Shown: positions 6,253 to 12,544 of the stretch, piece after piece | Numbering within the stretch: the stretch's first letter is position 1 | Layout: every line of letters begins with the position of its first letter | Source: Alphaproteobacteria bacterium | GTDB taxonomy: Bacteria > Pseudomonadota > Alphaproteobacteria > Rhizobiales > Hyphomicrobiaceae | NCBI GenBank assembly: GCA_005888525.1 | Contig: VBAB01000370.1 | Coordinates: 1 to 14,426, forward strand | Length of the DNA stretch: 14,426 bases | Reading direction: 5' to 3' | The notes under the pieces: generated by a model | Told to the model about the DNA's origin: nothing | The model's database searches: none | The model's input: only the letters and a program-made list of their open reading frames with translations | Translations under genes and position numbers: made by a program

Positions 6253-7539
6253 ATGCAGATCGTCGACCGGCGCCTCAATCCAAAATCCAAGAGCCTCGGC
6301 AACCGCCAACGATTCCTGCGGCGTGCCAAGAGCGAGATCCGGGAGGCGATCAAGGACTCGCTGCGATCGCGCAAGATCGCGGAGACGGAGAGCGCGGAAA
6401 AGGTCACCATTCGCTCCAAGAGCCTGCGCGAGCCGTCTTTCGGCTTGGGGCGCAACTCGGGCCTGCGCGACTACGTGCTGCCGGGCAACGAGGAGTACAA
6501 GGTCGGCGACGAGATCCCAAAGCCGCAGGGCGGCGCGGGTGGCCGCGGCAGCCAGGGTAGTCCCGACGGCGAGGGTCAGGACGATTTCACCTTTACCCTC
6601 ACCAAGGACGAGTTTCTCGATCTCTTCTTCGACGATCTGAAGCTGCCGAACCTCATCAAGGTCAAGCTCAAGGACCTCAAGACAGCCAGATTGGTGCGTG
6701 CCGGCTTCACCACCGATGGGCCGCCCGCGCGGCTCAACCGCACGCGCACCATGCGCAAGAGTCTCGGCCGGCGCATGGCGCTGCGGCGCCCGAGCGAGGC
6801 CGAGATCAAGCGCCTCGAGGAGGAGCTGGCTGCCGCCGAGGCGGAGACCCCGCCCGATGCGAAGAAGATCGCCGAGCTGCGGGCGCGCTTCGAGCACAAG
6901 CAGCGGCTGCGCCGCACCATCGCCTACATCGACCCGATTGATTTGGCCTACAACCGCTTCGATCGCGTACCCAAGCCCACCACCCAGGCCGTCATGTTCT
7001 GCCTGATGGACGCGTCGGCCTCCATGACGGAGCCGCTGAAGGACCTAGCCAAGCGGTTCTTCATGTTGCTGCACGTGTTCCTGACGCGCTACTACCGCGA
7101 GGTGCACCTCGTCTTCATCCGCCACACCAGCACGGCCGCCGAGGTCGACGAGGAGACATTCTTCCGCGGCACCGAGACCGGCGGCACCGTGATCTCGACC
7201 GCCCTCGACGAGATGCTGAAGGTCGTGCGCGAGCGCTATTCGCCCGCCGACTGGAACATCTACGCGGCGCAAGCCTCCGACGGCGACAACTTCCACGACG
7301 ACATGCCGCGCTGCCTGGAGCTGCTGAACGAAGAGATCCTGCCGGTTTGCCAGTATTTCGCCTACATCGAGACTACGCATGGCGAGCGCTTCAACGACGC
7401 GGTGGAGACACCGGTCTGGCATGGCTACTCCGAGGTCGCCCGTCGGCGCCGAAACTTCGCCATGCGGCGCGTGGCGTCGCCGGAGGATATTTTCCCCGTG
7501 TTTCACGAGCTCTTCTCGGCGGACAACGCCGCAGCCTGA
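6253..7539 (+). CDS. yeaH: YeaH/YhbH family protein (DUF444, VWA-type)
   Basis: The protein is the usual middle partner of the PrkA-YeaH-SpoVR trio; in Bacillus the homologue YhbH is needed for normal sporulation, and its molecular role is unknown. The 428 residues match E. coli YeaH (427). The start is set by the family N-terminus IVDRRLNPKSKSLGNRQRFLRRAK, giving ATG 6253, although no good ribosome site precedes it. The frame stays open to a GTG at 6166, but the added 29 residues are Arg/Cys-rich and not family-like. Residues 91-110 are a Gly-rich linker and 180-222 a charged, probably helical segment. The von Willebrand factor A domain follows: metal-site motif DASAS at 253-257, TETGGT around 307-312 and SDGDN at 342-346. 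spoVR starts 15 bases downstream. Two palindromes lie between this gene and prkA, so it may have its own promoter. Confidence 0.95.
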   Translation: MQIVDRRLNPKSKSLGNRQRFLRRAKSEIREAIKDSLRSRKIAETESAEKVTIRSKSLREPSFGLGRNSGLRDYVLPGNEEYKVGDEIPKPQGGAGGRGSQGSPDGEGQDDFTFTLTKDEFLDLFFDDLKLPNLIKVKLKDLKTARLVRAGFTTDGPPARLNRTRTMRKSLGRRMALRRPSEAEIKRLEEELAAAEAETPPDAKKIAELRARFEHKQRLRRTIAYIDPIDLAYNRFDRVPKPTTQAVMFCLMDASASMTEPLKDLAKRFFMLLHVFLTRYYREVHLVFIRHTSTAAEVDEETFFRGTETGGTVISTALDEMLKVVRERYSPADWNIYAAQASDGDNFHDDMPRCLELLNEEILPVCQYFAYIETTHGERFNDAVETPVWHGYSEVARRRRNFAMRRVASPEDIFPVFHELFSADNAAA

Positions 7540-7540
7540 G

Positions 7541-7545
7541 GGAGG
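7541..7545 (+). promoter_or_regulatory. Ribosome binding site deciding the TTG start of spoVR
   Basis: GGAGG follows the yeaH stop and lies nine bases before the TTG at 7555. It is the only strong site in the junction. It favours TTG over the in-frame ATG at 7600, which has no comparable site. Confidence 0.7.
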
Positions 7546-7554
7546 CAATTCCAG

Positions 7555-9123
7555 TTGGCCACCACTGCGAGCAAGAAGCTCCCCAAACGCAAAGGGAACA
7601 TGCGTCCCCTGTTCGACGGGGCGGAGTGGACCTTCGAGCTGATCCAGAAAGTCCACGATACGATGGGCGAAATCGCGCTGGGCGAGCTCGGCCTCGACAT
7701 CTATCCCAACCAGATCGAGGTCATCACCGCCGAGCAGATGCTCGACTCCTATTCCTCGATCGGCATGCCGCTGATGTACCGGCACTGGTCGTTCGGCAAG
7801 CGCTTTGCGCGCGACGAGGCGTATTACAAGCGCGGCATGCGCAGCCTGGCCTACGAGCTCGTCATCAATTCCGACCCCTGCATCAGCTACGTCATGGAGG
7901 AGAACTCCATGACCATGCAGGCGCTGGTGATCGCCCACGCAGCCTACGGCCATAACCATTTCTTCAAGAACAACTACCAGTTCCAGCTCTGGACGCAGCC
8001 CGACCACATCATCGACTACCTAGGCTTCGCCAAGACCTACGTTTCGGAGTGTGAGGAGCGCTTCGGGCAGGAGGCTGTCGAAAGCGTGCTCGATGCGGCC
8101 CACGCGCTGATGAACCAGGGCGTCAGCCGCGATTTGCGCCCGCGGCCGCGCAATGTCGCCAAGCGCGAGCAGGAGAAAGCGGCGCGGCGCCGCGCGCACG
8201 AGGAGGCGACGTACGACGACATCTACCGGACCCTGCCCGAGATCACGAAGGAGCGCACGTCCGAGCCTACCGAGACGCAGAACGAGCAGCGCCGGCTGGG
8301 TCTGCCCGAGGAGAACCTGCTCTATTTCCTCGAGAAGAATGCGCCCAAGCTGGAGGACTGGCAGCGCGAGCTGCTGCGCATTGTGCGCCTGCTCTCGCAG
8401 TATTTTTATCCGCAGCGTCAGACCAAGATGATGAACGAGGGCTGCGCCACCTTCGTGCACTACGAGATCATGAACCGCCTATACGAGCGCGGCCAGCTCA
8501 CCGACGGCACGATGCTGGAGTTCTTGCACTCCCACTCCTCGGTGATCTTCCAGCCCTCGTTCAACGATCGCCGTTTCAGCGGCCTCAACCCTTACGCCCT
8601 GGGCTTCGCCATGATGAACGACATCAGGCGAATCAGCACCGAGCCCACCGCGGAGGACCGCGACTGGTTTCCCGACCTCGCCGGCAAGGGCGACTGGATG
8701 GGCGCCTTGCGCCAGGCCTGGTCGGAGTTCCGTGACGAGAGCTTCGTTCTGCAATACCTGAGCCCCAAGCTCATCCGCGACTTTCGCATGTTCGCGGTCA
8801 GCGACGACTCCAAGGAAGCGGCCATGGAGGTGAAGTCGATCCACGACGAACAAGGCTACAAGGATGTGCGGCGCCGGCTAGCCCGGCACTACGACGTGTC
8901 CGCGCAAGATCCCGATCTGCAGGTCACCGATGCCGACCTCTCGGGCAGTCGTCGGCTGGTGCTGACGCATCGCGTGCGCAATGGCGTGTTGCTCGACAAA
9001 ACGGAGGCAGAGCGCACGCTGCAGTACCTGGCGCAGCTTTGGGGCTACCGCGTCAAGCTCGTCGAGCAGGAAATCGACGGCGGCCGCGTGCTGAAGGAGC
9101 ACGAGGCGCTGCCGATGCCGTGA
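7555..9123 (+). CDS. spoVR: SpoVR family protein (YcgB homologue)
   Basis: SpoVR was named for a role in spore cortex formation in Bacillus, yet the family is common in non-sporulating bacteria, usually next to prkA and yeaH. Its chemistry is not established. The length, 522 residues, fits E. coli YcgB (510). Conserved blocks are WTFELI near 25-30, YPNQIEVITAEQMLDSYSSIGMP at 50-72, HWSFGKRF at 77-84, YELVINSDPCISYVMEENS at 100-118, and HAAYGHNHFFKNNY at 128-141, whose His residues look like a metal site. NEGCATFVHYEIMNRLYERG follows near 293-312, then FNDRRFSGLNPYALGF. Translation probably starts at a rare TTG codon. The 15-base gap to yeaH indicates co-transcription. The gene is complete and ends 55 bases from the convergent comF stop, with no clear terminator in that gap. 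Confidence 0.96.
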   Translation: MATTASKKLPKRKGNMRPLFDGAEWTFELIQKVHDTMGEIALGELGLDIYPNQIEVITAEQMLDSYSSIGMPLMYRHWSFGKRFARDEAYYKRGMRSLAYELVINSDPCISYVMEENSMTMQALVIAHAAYGHNHFFKNNYQFQLWTQPDHIIDYLGFAKTYVSECEERFGQEAVESVLDAAHALMNQGVSRDLRPRPRNVAKREQEKAARRRAHEEATYDDIYRTLPEITKERTSEPTETQNEQRRLGLPEENLLYFLEKNAPKLEDWQRELLRIVRLLSQYFYPQRQTKMMNEGCATFVHYEIMNRLYERGQLTDGTMLEFLHSHSSVIFQPSFNDRRFSGLNPYALGFAMMNDIRRISTEPTAEDRDWFPDLAGKGDWMGALRQAWSEFRDESFVLQYLSPKLIRDFRMFAVSDDSKEAAMEVKSIHDEQGYKDVRRRLARHYDVSAQDPDLQVTDADLSGSRRLVLTHRVRNGVLLDKTEAERTLQYLAQLWGYRVKLVEQEIDGGRVLKEHEALPMP

Positions 9124-9178
9124 GGCGCCGACATTCGCCCTGCAAGCTCACGGCGGGGAGGTGCCTGCGGCGGTCGCC

Positions 9179-9970
9179 TCACGCGGCGACCAACGCCTCG
9201 TTGGTGACCAGCGCCAAGGCCAGTACATCGACTCGCGCCGCCCCCGCCCGCTTGAGCGCACGGGCGCAGGCCTCCACCGTGGCACCCGTGGTGATCACGT
9301 CGTCGACGAGCAGCACGTTGCGGCCCTCGAGCGCGGCCTGCCGGTTCCGCCGCACGCGAAAGGCTCCCGCCAAGTTGCGCCGGCGCTGGTCGTGCGTGAG
9401 GCCCACCTGCGTCTTGGTAAAGCGTGAGCGTTGCAGCAGGTGCGCATCGACGGCCAAGCCGGTTCGTCGCGACAGCTCTTGGGCGAGAATGCCGGCCTGA
9501 TTGAACCGGCGCGACAATAGTCGCAAGCGGCTGAGCGGCACCGGAACCACCACGTCGATGCCGACAATCAGGTCACTCCCGGCCTCGGCCAGCCAGCGCC
9601 CGAAGAGCGCCCGCGCGTCGTGCCGATCGGCGTACTTGAACTGGTGAATGAGGGTGCGCATGGCGCCGCTGTAATGGGCCACGGCCCGGGCGCGATCGTA
9701 GGCCGGCGGTCGTGCCACGGCGGCAGCCGAGACCATGCGCTCGCCCGTATCGAAGGGCAGTGGCATCCCCAGCACGTCGCACAACGGCGGGCGGATGAAA
9801 TGCACCTCGCGCCAGCACGGCGCACAGAGCAAGTGGTGCGCGCCGAGCGGTGCCCGGCACACCAGGCAGCACGGCGGCACGATGAGATCGGCGATGCCGG
9901 CGAGCGCCTTGCCCAGCCCCGTCCGCAGGCGTCCACCTGGGCGGCGTCGTATGATCTCCAGTATGGTCAT
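9179..9970 (-). CDS. comF: ComF family phosphoribosyltransferase-like protein
   Basis: ComF proteins assist DNA uptake in competent bacteria, probably with helicases at the membrane, and contain a phosphoribosyltransferase fold of uncertain activity. This one has 263 residues. The N-terminus holds a zinc-ribbon-like set of Cys: 34, 35 and 38, then 49 and 52, then 64 (PPCCLVCRAPLG ... LLCAPCW ... PPLCDVLGMP). The middle has the family signature RAVAHYSGAMRTLIHQFKY and VVPVPLSRLRLLSRRFNQA. The PRPP loop VLLVDDVITTGATVEAC lies near 220-236. The ATG at 9970 has a strong site GAGGAGG at 9977-9983 with six-base spacing. It is divergent from the methyltransferase at 10140 and convergent with spoVR. 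I recall grxC following comF in related genomes; it is absent here. Confidence 0.95.
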   Translation of the reverse strand: MTILEIIRRRPGGRLRTGLGKALAGIADLIVPPCCLVCRAPLGAHHLLCAPCWREVHFIRPPLCDVLGMPLPFDTGERMVSAAAVARPPAYDRARAVAHYSGAMRTLIHQFKYADRHDARALFGRWLAEAGSDLIVGIDVVVPVPLSRLRLLSRRFNQAGILAQELSRRTGLAVDAHLLQRSRFTKTQVGLTHDQRRRNLAGAFRVRRNRQAALEGRNVLLVDDVITTGATVEACARALKRAGAARVDVLALALVTNEALVAA

Positions 9971-9999
9971 TGCTCGCCTCCTCGAGACAGTACGTTGTC

Positions 10000-10022
10000 A
10001 TTCCGGTGCTTGTCACCGGAAT
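10000..10022. repeat. Short hairpin, palindromic-repeat type
   Basis: ATTCCGGTG and CACCGGAAT form nine perfect pairs around a five-base loop, in the comF-methyltransferase gap. The wording GTCATTCCGG...CCGGAATCCA resembles dispersed intergenic palindromes common in alphaproteobacterial and other GC-rich genomes. It could also fold in the leader of either divergent transcript. Confidence 0.5.
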
Positions 10023-10069
10023 CCATCGTGTCGTTGGCTCCCACGCCGACGGATGACTGGACATAGGGA

Positions 10070-10090
10070 CCCTCGGGACTAGCCCGAGGG
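10070..10090. repeat. Second short hairpin in the comF-methyltransferase gap
   Basis: CCCTCGGG and CCCGAGGG form eight perfect pairs around the loop ACTAG. It lies 48 bases after the first hairpin. The stem resembles the CCTCGGG/CCCGAGG type seen in dispersed alphaproteobacterial repeats. There is no T-run after it on either strand, so it is not a standard terminator. Confidence 0.5.
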
Positions 10091-10139
10091 CAGGCAACCC
10101 CGGTATGAGAAAGGTGAACCAACGAAAGCCATTGTCCCC

Positions 10140-11039
10140 GTGACCGCAGAGCATGACATCTTCGACCGCGCTCTCCTGGTCCGCCGGCGCAACCGGGTCG
10201 CGGCCGAAGCCGGCAACCACGAGTTCCTGCTTGCGCGCGTGGCCGACGATCTGATCGAGCGGCTGGCGGCCGTGCAGCGGCGCTTTCCGATTGCGCTCGA
10301 CCTCGGCGCCCATCACGGCCTGCTCGGGCGCCGCCTACGCCAGGTGCCGGGCGTCGAGATGGTCGTCGAGGCCGAAGCCGCCTGGCGGCTCCTCGAGCAG
10401 TGCGACGGCCCCCGCGTCCAGGCCGGTGAGGAGGCGCTCCCCTTCCGCGACCAGTCCCTCGATCTCGTCGTATCGGGCCTCTCGCTGCACCTCGTCAACG
10501 ATCTGCCGGGGGCGCTGGTGCAGATCCGCCGCGCCTTGAAGCCCGATGGGCTGTTCCTGGCCGCCCTGCTTGGCGGCAGCACGCTCATCGAGCTGCGCAA
10601 CGCGCTGCTGTCGGCAGAAGCGGAGCTGGAGGGGGGCGCGAGCCCGCGCGTCGCTCCCTTCGCCGACGTGCAGGATCTGGGGGCGCTGTTGCAGCGGGCC
10701 CGCTTCGCGCTGCCGGTCGTCGACGCCGCTATCGTCACGGTCACTTACGCCAATCCGCTGGCGCTGATGCGCGAGCTGCGGGCCATGGGGGCCGCCAACG
10801 CTCTGCGCGCCCGCCGCAGGGCGCCGCTGCGCCGCGCCACCCTGCTGCGTGCGCTCGCCCTCTATCAGCAGCGCTTTACACTCCCGAATGGTCGCGTGCC
10901 CGCCAGTTTCGAGATCATCACGCTGACCGCCTGGGCGCCGCACGAGAGCCAGCAGCAGCCATTGCAGCCCGGCACCGCAACGATGCGCCTGGCGGATGCA
11001 CTGGGCACGGTCGAGCAACCTTTACCGCGCCGCCGTTGA
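10140..11039 (+). CDS. SAM-dependent methyltransferase fold, NDUFAF5-like
   Basis: The protein resembles the BioC/NDUFAF5 group. Mitochondrial NDUFAF5 helps assemble respiratory complex I by modifying an arginine in its NDUFS7 subunit; bacterial homologues are usually annotated only as methyltransferases. It has 299 residues. The start FDRALLVRRRNRVA is typical of NDUFAF5. The cofactor motif is ALDLGAHHG at 52-60, where the last glycines of the usual loop are partly replaced. LPFRDQSLDLVVSGLSLHLVND (100-121), IRRALKPDGLFLAALLGG (129-146) and STLIELRNALLSAE follow; the last is a strong subgroup signature. The start is a GTG at 10140 with no strong ribosome site, but no better in-frame start exists nearby. 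The C-terminal third is Arg-rich. It ends two bases before the convergent pilin stop. The complex I role is inference. Confidence 0.88.
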   Translation: MTAEHDIFDRALLVRRRNRVAAEAGNHEFLLARVADDLIERLAAVQRRFPIALDLGAHHGLLGRRLRQVPGVEMVVEAEAAWRLLEQCDGPRVQAGEEALPFRDQSLDLVVSGLSLHLVNDLPGALVQIRRALKPDGLFLAALLGGSTLIELRNALLSAEAELEGGASPRVAPFADVQDLGALLQRARFALPVVDAAIVTVTYANPLALMRELRAMGAANALRARRRAPLRRATLLRALALYQQRFTLPNGRVPASFEIITLTAWAPHESQQQPLQPGTATMRLADALGTVEQPLPRRR

Positions 11040-11041
11040 GC

Positions 11042-11239
11042 TCACGGGCCGCTGTTCTTCATGGCGCCGGTGATCTTGTTGGAGGTGGCGCCCCAGCTGG
11101 CGGAGTTGCCTTCGCCCAAGGCCTTCAGACCGGCCAGAAAGCCCACGGCAACCAGCAGCGCAATCAGCCCATACTCGATGGCCGTCGTGCCGCGTTGGTC
11201 GCGCGTGAAGCGGCGTACAAGCTCATTGAGACGCAGCAT
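11042..11239 (-). CDS. Flp/Fap-type IVb pilin
   Basis: This 65-residue precursor of the Flp pilin family forms thin adhesive pili when exported by a Tad secretion system. The leader is short and basic (MLRLNELVRRFTRDQRG). Prepilin peptidase cleavage is expected after Gly17, leaving TTAIEYGLIALLVAVGFLAG with Glu at +5 and Tyr at +6, the family hallmark. One hydrophobic helix follows (about 23-41) and then a short polar tail rich in Gly, Ser and Asn. The ATG at 11239 has a GGAGAGGG site at good spacing. No tad or cpa genes are in the window, so it is a lone pilin here. It lies 34 bases after the mutT stop on the same strand and may share its transcript. Confidence 0.93.
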   Translation of the reverse strand: MLRLNELVRRFTRDQRGTTAIEYGLIALLVAVGFLAGLKALGEGNSASWGATSNKITGAMKNSGP

Positions 11240-11273
11240 CCCGGGCCCTCTCCTACGCCATTGGCCGCGTGCC

Positions 11274-11678
11274 CTAGAGCAGGTCTCGCAGCATTGCCTT
11301 CAGCGGCTCGTCGGCCGGCGGCATCGCATAGTCGCCGAGCCGTTTCGCGCGGACCCAAACAAGCTCCTGCCCCTGCCTCGCCGTCACCTCCCCCTCCCAC
11401 TTTCGGCACGCATAGAGGGGCATCAACAGGTGAAACGCCTCGTAGCCGTGACTGGCGAAGGTCAGCGGCGCCAGACACTTCTGCGCCACCTTGATCCCGA
11501 GCTCCTCGTCGAGCTCGCGGACCAGGGCCGCTTCCGGTGTCTCCCCCGCCTCCACCTTGCCGCCGGGGAACTCCCAGAGCCCCGCCAGCGGCCGCCCCGG
11601 AGGGCGCTTCGCCAATAGCACACGCCCGTCGGCGTCGATCAGCGCGCAGGCCGCGACAAGAAGAATGTCAAAGCCCAT
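11274..11678 (-). CDS. mutT: Nudix hydrolase, MutT type (8-oxo-dGTP diphosphatase)
   Basis: MutT hydrolyses oxidised dGTP so that it is not built into DNA, preventing A-to-C changes. The protein has 134 residues, close to E. coli MutT (129). The complete Nudix box Gx5Ex7REUxEExGU spans 40-62 (Gly40, Glu46, Arg54, Glu55, Glu58, Glu59, Gly61). Before it, LLAKRPPGRPLAGLWEFPGG at 21-40 is the usual MutT block. The C-terminal part has ELVWVRAKRLGDYAMPPADEPL, also typical, with the PADE-type base-recognition segment. The ATG at 11678 lies directly before the first strand (GFDILLVAACALID). I recall mutT close to argJ in related genomes; here three genes lie between them. Three CGTTAAC boxes occupy its upstream region. 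Specificity for 8-oxo-dGTP is inferred from the family. Confidence 0.94.
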   Translation of the reverse strand: MGFDILLVAACALIDADGRVLLAKRPPGRPLAGLWEFPGGKVEAGETPEAALVRELDEELGIKVAQKCLAPLTFASHGYEAFHLLMPLYACRKWEGEVTARQGQELVWVRAKRLGDYAMPPADEPLKAMLRDLL

Positions 11679-11703
11679 GCTTGTCCCCAGGCTAGCGTTG
11701 CAG

Positions 11704-11751
11704 CGTTAACATCCGGCCAGCGAAGTCCGTTAACGGCCATAGACGTTAACG
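11704..11751. promoter_or_regulatory. Three CGTTAAC boxes upstream of mutT
   Basis: CGTTAAC occurs at 11704, 11728 and 11744, all in the 99-base gap before mutT. The last two extend to the palindrome CGTTAACG with a 16-base period, and the middle one to CCGTTAACGG (11727-11736). The repeated symmetric word suggests a regulator site. The TTAA spacings are 24 and 16 bases, not the 11 expected of a CtrA site (TTAA-N7-TTAA). Confidence 0.4.
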
Positions 11752-11777
11752 ATGTGGAAACGGCTCGGCAAACTGCC

Positions 11778-12191
11778 TCATTCTGTGGCGCCCCAACGAG
11801 GTTGCTCCTGCCGGCCGTTCTTTGAACGCCTTAGGTACAGCCACAGGATCGGCGCAACGATTATCGCTGTTGCGGCTGCCGTCAGCCACCAATTGAAGCC
11901 GTAGGTCTTCTCCAAGACTTCAGCTGCGGCGATGACCAGGAATCCGACCGCGAGGACTTTAAGGAGGTTCCTCGGGCCAACGATCCGCGAGGAACGGTAG
12001 TCAAGCCAAATGACAACGAGGAATAGGACGATAGCAAGAAACACGAGCCCGATGGCTATGAGGGAGGCTGCGAGCGACCAGTCCGCCGGCAAGAGCAACC
12101 CCGCTCCTATGATGAATAGGAAGTGCGCCAAGAAGAGAGCGAGACAGAGCTTCGTCAGCGTCCAAGGCCAGTCGATCGACCGCGCAGTCAT
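11778..12191 (-). CDS. Small four-span membrane protein of unknown function
   Basis: The protein has 137 residues with four clear hydrophobic helices at about 10-34, 40-63, 76-97 and 101-120. The inner loop after the second helix is basic (DYRSSRIVGPRNLL), and the C-terminal tail is basic and polar (RRSKNGRQEQPRWG). By the positive-inside rule both ends probably lie in the cytoplasm. I do not recognise a family and see no catalytic motif. The ATG at 12191 is well supported by GGGGAGG at usual spacing. It follows the small AtuA-like gene by 26 bases on the same strand, so the two may be co-transcribed. Its base composition is visibly less GC-rich than its neighbours, which fits a later arrival between argJ and mutT. 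Confidence 0.8.
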   Translation of the reverse strand: MTARSIDWPWTLTKLCLALFLAHFLFIIGAGLLLPADWSLAASLIAIGLVFLAIVLFLVVIWLDYRSSRIVGPRNLLKVLAVGFLVIAAAEVLEKTYGFNWWLTAAATAIIVAPILWLYLRRSKNGRQEQPRWGATE

Positions 12192-12217
12192 CTCCGCCTC
12201 CCCGGCGAACCATTCGG

Positions 12218-12544
12218 TTACGGCGTTTCTTCGTTATGGCCGGGGAGCTCGATGGTCAGCATCAAAGAGCTCAAACTCTTGCCGTGCATGTCCTGGCGCA
12301 GCGAGCGCGTGACACCGCCGCCCAGCGCGTTCTCAATGACGAAATTGAGCGCGCGCAGGTTGGGGAGATCGTAGCGCCGCACCGGTCCCTTGGCGATATG
12401 ACCGTACGCGGTCATCACGCGCTCCGGCGTAAGCTGCTCGGACAGCACGCGCCAGGCGGCCTCGCTGTAAGCCACGACCGAGATGTTCGACGTATTGCCT
12501 TTGTCGCCGGCCCGGCAATGCGCAAGATCATAGACGCGGACCAT
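12218..12544 (-). CDS. AtuA C-terminal-domain-like small subunit
   Basis: This 108-residue protein corresponds to the C-terminal domain found at the end of fused AtuA proteins (acyclic terpene utilisation family). The signature is VYDLAHCRAGDKGNTSNISVVAY near residues 4-26, followed by VTAYGHIAKGPVRRYDLPNLRALNFVIENALGGGVTRSLRQD. Its ATG overlaps the stop of the large subunit gene (TGATG at 12546-12542 on the minus strand), which indicates translational coupling and a 1:1 partner. Together the two have 562 residues, close to a fused AtuA of about 600. The biochemical role of the domain is not established. In Pseudomonas, AtuA belongs to the citronellol/geraniol degradation cluster, but none of those genes is present here, so a terpene substrate should not be assumed. 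Confidence 0.88.
   Translation of the reverse strand: MVRVYDLAHCRAGDKGNTSNISVVAYSEAAWRVLSEQLTPERVMTAYGHIAKGPVRRYDLPNLRALNFVIENALGGGVTRSLRQDMHGKSLSSLMLTIELPGHNEETP

Noticed and set aside
7045..8007. A 320-codon minus-strand frame spanning the yeaH-spoVR junction.
   Set aside because: It is antisense to two confident genes, has no domain and no good start, and has the same reverse-frame composition.
9124..9178. GC-rich partial dyad between the convergent spoVR and comF stops, as a two-way terminator.
   Set aside because: The stem has several mismatches and no T-run on either side, so it is too weak to call.
9573..10316. A long minus-strand frame overlapping comF and running through the intergenic hairpins.
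   Set aside because: It is in a different frame from comF, whose zinc-ribbon and PRPP-loop motifs are clear. The extra part crosses the palindromes and resembles no protein.
11706..11749. TTAA motifs before mutT as a CtrA binding site.
   Set aside because: CtrA needs TTAA-N7-TTAA. The spacings here are 24 and 16 bases.
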